A DNA stretch of 60,000 bases from Cristatella mucedo (lineage: Eukaryota > Bryozoa > Phylactolaemata > Cristatellidae): NCBI GenBank assembly GCA_009760855.2, contig WPIO01000017.1:312001-372000 (forward strand), written 5' to 3'. The position numbers and the translations under genes were made by a program. The notes under the pieces were generated by a model. That model made no database searches. It saw only the letters and a list, made by a program, of their open reading frames with translations, and was not told the DNA's origin. Every line of letters begins with the position of its first letter. Positions within the stretch are counted from its first letter, which is position 1. Of this stretch, positions 57,263 to 60,000 are shown one piece after another.

Positions 57263-59313
57263 ATACTCTGGAGTCTACCACTGAGACAGGGCCATTATTG
57301 TAATGCATTGAAATGACTATTATCACCATTATTATTTTTTATAAGCTGCAACGTATTACAAGCATCAACATCAATCATGGAGTACTGTAGGTTTCAGGCC
57401 TTGACTGGTTGAGCCTGGGTTTACCGAGTGCAGCATTGTGAACTTGGTTTATGAGATCCGAAGCACACCCACAATTAAGATTAGGCCGGCCTTGGCAGTT
57501 ACGAGCAGTTGTCAAACCAGGACAGGTATTATGATTATTTCCTCGATTCCGAACGAGCTCTTTTATGGCAGCATCATAAGGCCAATACGGCCGTTCTATC
57601 TAGCGCGCCTGTCTGTACTCGTGCGGTCACGCATAACGCTACGAATGCAATACAGCAGCTTCTAATGAAGGTCCGTCGCCACGAATGCAGCGCTCGTGAC
57701 AGTGCTAGCCCTTACCGATCCCCGACAAACCGGTGAAGCTGGCGTTTCGTAGCACGGCTATGAAGTCGCAGGCACGACCTTCGTACATTCAGGTATGCCG
57801 ACGACGTTAGTAGAGCACGGTAGCAGTTAAGAGCGGTCATACTAAAATAAAAAAGTCTACATTGATTAAAGATGACTAGTCTATTTCATTGACAGGGAGA
57901 GGTAAGCGTGTACGGGGATCAGCCATACCGTAGAGCTCGCTAGATCGAGAGCACAAGTAGCCCACCCTCTATTACAAATAACATTTCCGATTCCTATAGG
58001 TTGTGATTTAGGAACCACTAATAACCTCAGGGGCAGTTGCTTTATCTGTCTTATAAAACAATGCTTTAATAGCGATATTTATAGGTGGGTTCCTTCATCC
58101 CTGCATTCTTTTGGGCTCCCCTTGTATGCCAACAATCCTGCACTGCCAAACTTTCGGAAAATACTTACGTAAATTCAAAGATGCACACGAGATGCTTCCA
58201 AACAGAGAATACAGACAGACGTGCAAACAGAGAATATCACCGAAATAGCAGGGGAGAGTACTTCCGCGATTCATCAAATTCAATTTGACGAGCCACATTG
58301 ACAAATAAGCAACGAAGGTTTAGAGGTCATTCTAAGCAGAATGTGGTGGTAGTAGTTGGTAGCCATTTGAGTTTTGCGATTGGCGAAAGCAGCCTTCACG
58401 AAACGAAGAAAATGGCGCCTTCTACAAATTTTTATGCGCGAAAGCTGGCAAAACAGGAACGTATGGGATACGAATAAGAATATTTTACATCGTGGTGCAT
58501 CTCTTGTAATGCACTTGACTTACTCGTAATAACCCAAGCATTTTTCCAATATTTAATTTGCAATTTGTAGTCATCGCAGCACATCCAGTCGGAAGGTAAT
58601 TGTCACATGGTGTGCTCGTGCAATGACTCAAAAACTCGTGCCGAACCGCACTTTAATAGTGATCTAAATGCAAATTTTTGCACGAAAACCACCCGGGTAT
58701 AATTATGCCCGTGAAGATATTCCGGCTGCTAACCTGTCTATCTGAGTTGGAAACCAACGCTGTAGGCCGCAGAGCTGCATTGAAAAGCAAGATTCACGAA
58801 TATTTTGAAACTATACAGTGAGCCCGAGCATGGCAGGTGCTGCCTCTACCAGACTAAGTAAATGGCCTTTCAAGTCCAATTGCTTACGAGATCGAACGTG
58901 CCCGAAACCGTCTAGATTTTTCGGGAGTTGTAAATAAAGTAGATATTTAGTAGACACATTTCTGGTGAATTTTAGTTCTACACGGGCAGCCGGTTGCACT
59001 GGATGAGACCAGATACAAGCTAGCATGAGACAGATACAGCTGGCAGCATGCTCGACTGTACATGGACTTGATAGATATGCGGTCCAGCTGTGCGATTCGA
59101 AGATTTGTGTCGAACATCGCAGTAACGTCTTTCCATAATGGCTGGTACGCTTGCAGGTTTGTCCCATTCGGCCGACCATATTAGGAGGAGCATGATCGGC
59201 CAGCAGAGAACGGTACACAGCCACAGGCTACGCACCTTCCACAGATGTCCATACCAAGCTTGCTAGGCACAGTAGCTCAGTACTGCCACCGCCGAGTAAG
59301 TAGCGCCTTGCTT
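57263..59313. other. Unassigned sequence
   Basis: Open frames at 57438-57736 and 58811-59235 do not match a family I recognise. No repeat was found. Confidence 0.4.
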
Positions 59314-59822
59314 CTAGCAGGCGAGCAGGTAAGCGCTTCGGAACAAAAGATCGAAACTGTACATACAACTTTTAATTAGACAATTCTTTACAGGCAAAAA
59401 GACTATGGGCACAGCTATGATACAAACAGTGCACACCAAAGGGAATATCAGTCCATTTCGGGCATACAGCCAATAGAGCTGCTTGCAGCATAGCATAACT
59501 ATATACAAGAGGCCAACTATGTACACCACAGCGTTTCTGCTCTGCTCCCTGCCCCGCCCCCCCAGGCTACCAGGCGAGCGGGTAAAGAGCAGTCGCACTA
59601 AAGTCGGCAGCACGGGCGGGCGGACCTTGCACGTTGCGTAGAGCAAGCCATTCGAGTCCACAGAGCAGCACCGGCGATGTCGCGAGACAGAGAGGGGACG
59701 AGCACGCTGCCCGGGCGCCCTATGAGTGAAGGCAGCGTCCGCTCAGCAGCCACTGCCGATCGTCGGTGGCTTCTGCTCAGCCGTTTGCATTGCAAAACAG
59801 CGATCGCTTCCTAGGCGACGAA

Positions 59823-59853
<31 letters not shown>

Positions 59854-60000
59854 TGACCAGGCTGTCGTGGCACTGCATGTACATGTACAGGCAACCTAAG
59901 AGCTAAGCACTAGCGAATGGCGTCAAGCAGACGTGAGTAGAGCAGAATTGCAAAGAAAAAAATGTCACTTGTGCACCATCGACGGCACTGGGTGACGGCA
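59314..60000. other. GC-richer segment, possible part of another gene
   Basis: - strand open frames at 59314-59661 and 59598-59795, the former with two hydrophobic stretches (VVYIVGLLYIVMLCC; LVCTVCIIAVPIVFLPV). An ATTAAA on the - strand near 59371 could end a transcript. No homology is recognised, so this is only a suggestion. Confidence 0.25.
59826..59853. repeat. (CAG)n triplet repeat
   Basis: About 9 uninterrupted CAG units. Whether it is translated is unknown. Confidence 0.93.

Overview
The window is nuclear DNA from an animal. It holds spliced genes with canonical GT-AG introns, LINEs of the L2/CR1 group, tRNA-derived SINEs and decayed DNA transposons. I cannot name the species. An invertebrate with moderately sized, transposon-filled introns fits best, but a vertebrate is not strictly excluded.

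Two protein-coding genes could be reconstructed exon by exon, both on the + strand. (1) Positions 678-9377 hold the C-terminal half of a Mondo gene (MLXIP/MLXIPL, MondoA/ChREBP family). Six exons join with consistent phases into 430 residues: a low-complexity linker, the bHLH-leucine zipper, and the conserved C-terminal dimerisation/cytoplasmic-localisation region. The 5' exons lie before the window, and a poly(A) signal is likely at 10182. (2) Positions 25425-48744 hold a complete SLC38A11-like amino acid transporter. Eleven exons join in phase into 483 residues. The gene starts in a CpG-rich promoter region (about 24790-25960), and its introns are loaded with mobile elements. Intron 4 appears to be a GC-AG intron.

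The rest is largely mobile DNA. Two L2-like LINE families dominate. Family A has (ATT)n tails and family B has (TTACA)n-type tails. A third, more divergent LINE lies at 55260-56040. SINE-A is tRNA-derived and ends in a copy of the family A LINE 3' tail. SINE-B is a second tRNA-derived family, present six times and always on the - strand. DNA transposons are a hAT element with termini and an exact 8-bp target duplication (16483-19200), a pogo/Tigger-like element split by an L2 insertion (about 51186-54096), and a Harbinger-like non-autonomous element containing an L2 tail (about 46742-47540).

Regions: 1-10205 Mondo; 10206-15880 no recognised gene; 15880-24670 transposon-rich intergenic; 24790-48870 SLC38A11-like gene; 48880-60000 transposons and unassigned sequence, with a GC-richer, CAG-repeat-bearing segment at the right edge that may belong to another gene. 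The two genes have no evident functional link beyond both relating to nutrients: Mondo is a sugar-responsive transcription factor, and SLC38 proteins move amino acids. I found no convincing new multi-gene system. The most distinctive items are a duplicated 3' splice site and a 19-bp minisatellite in Mondo, triplet repeats starting directly behind 5' splice sites in both genes, and several datable nested insertions.
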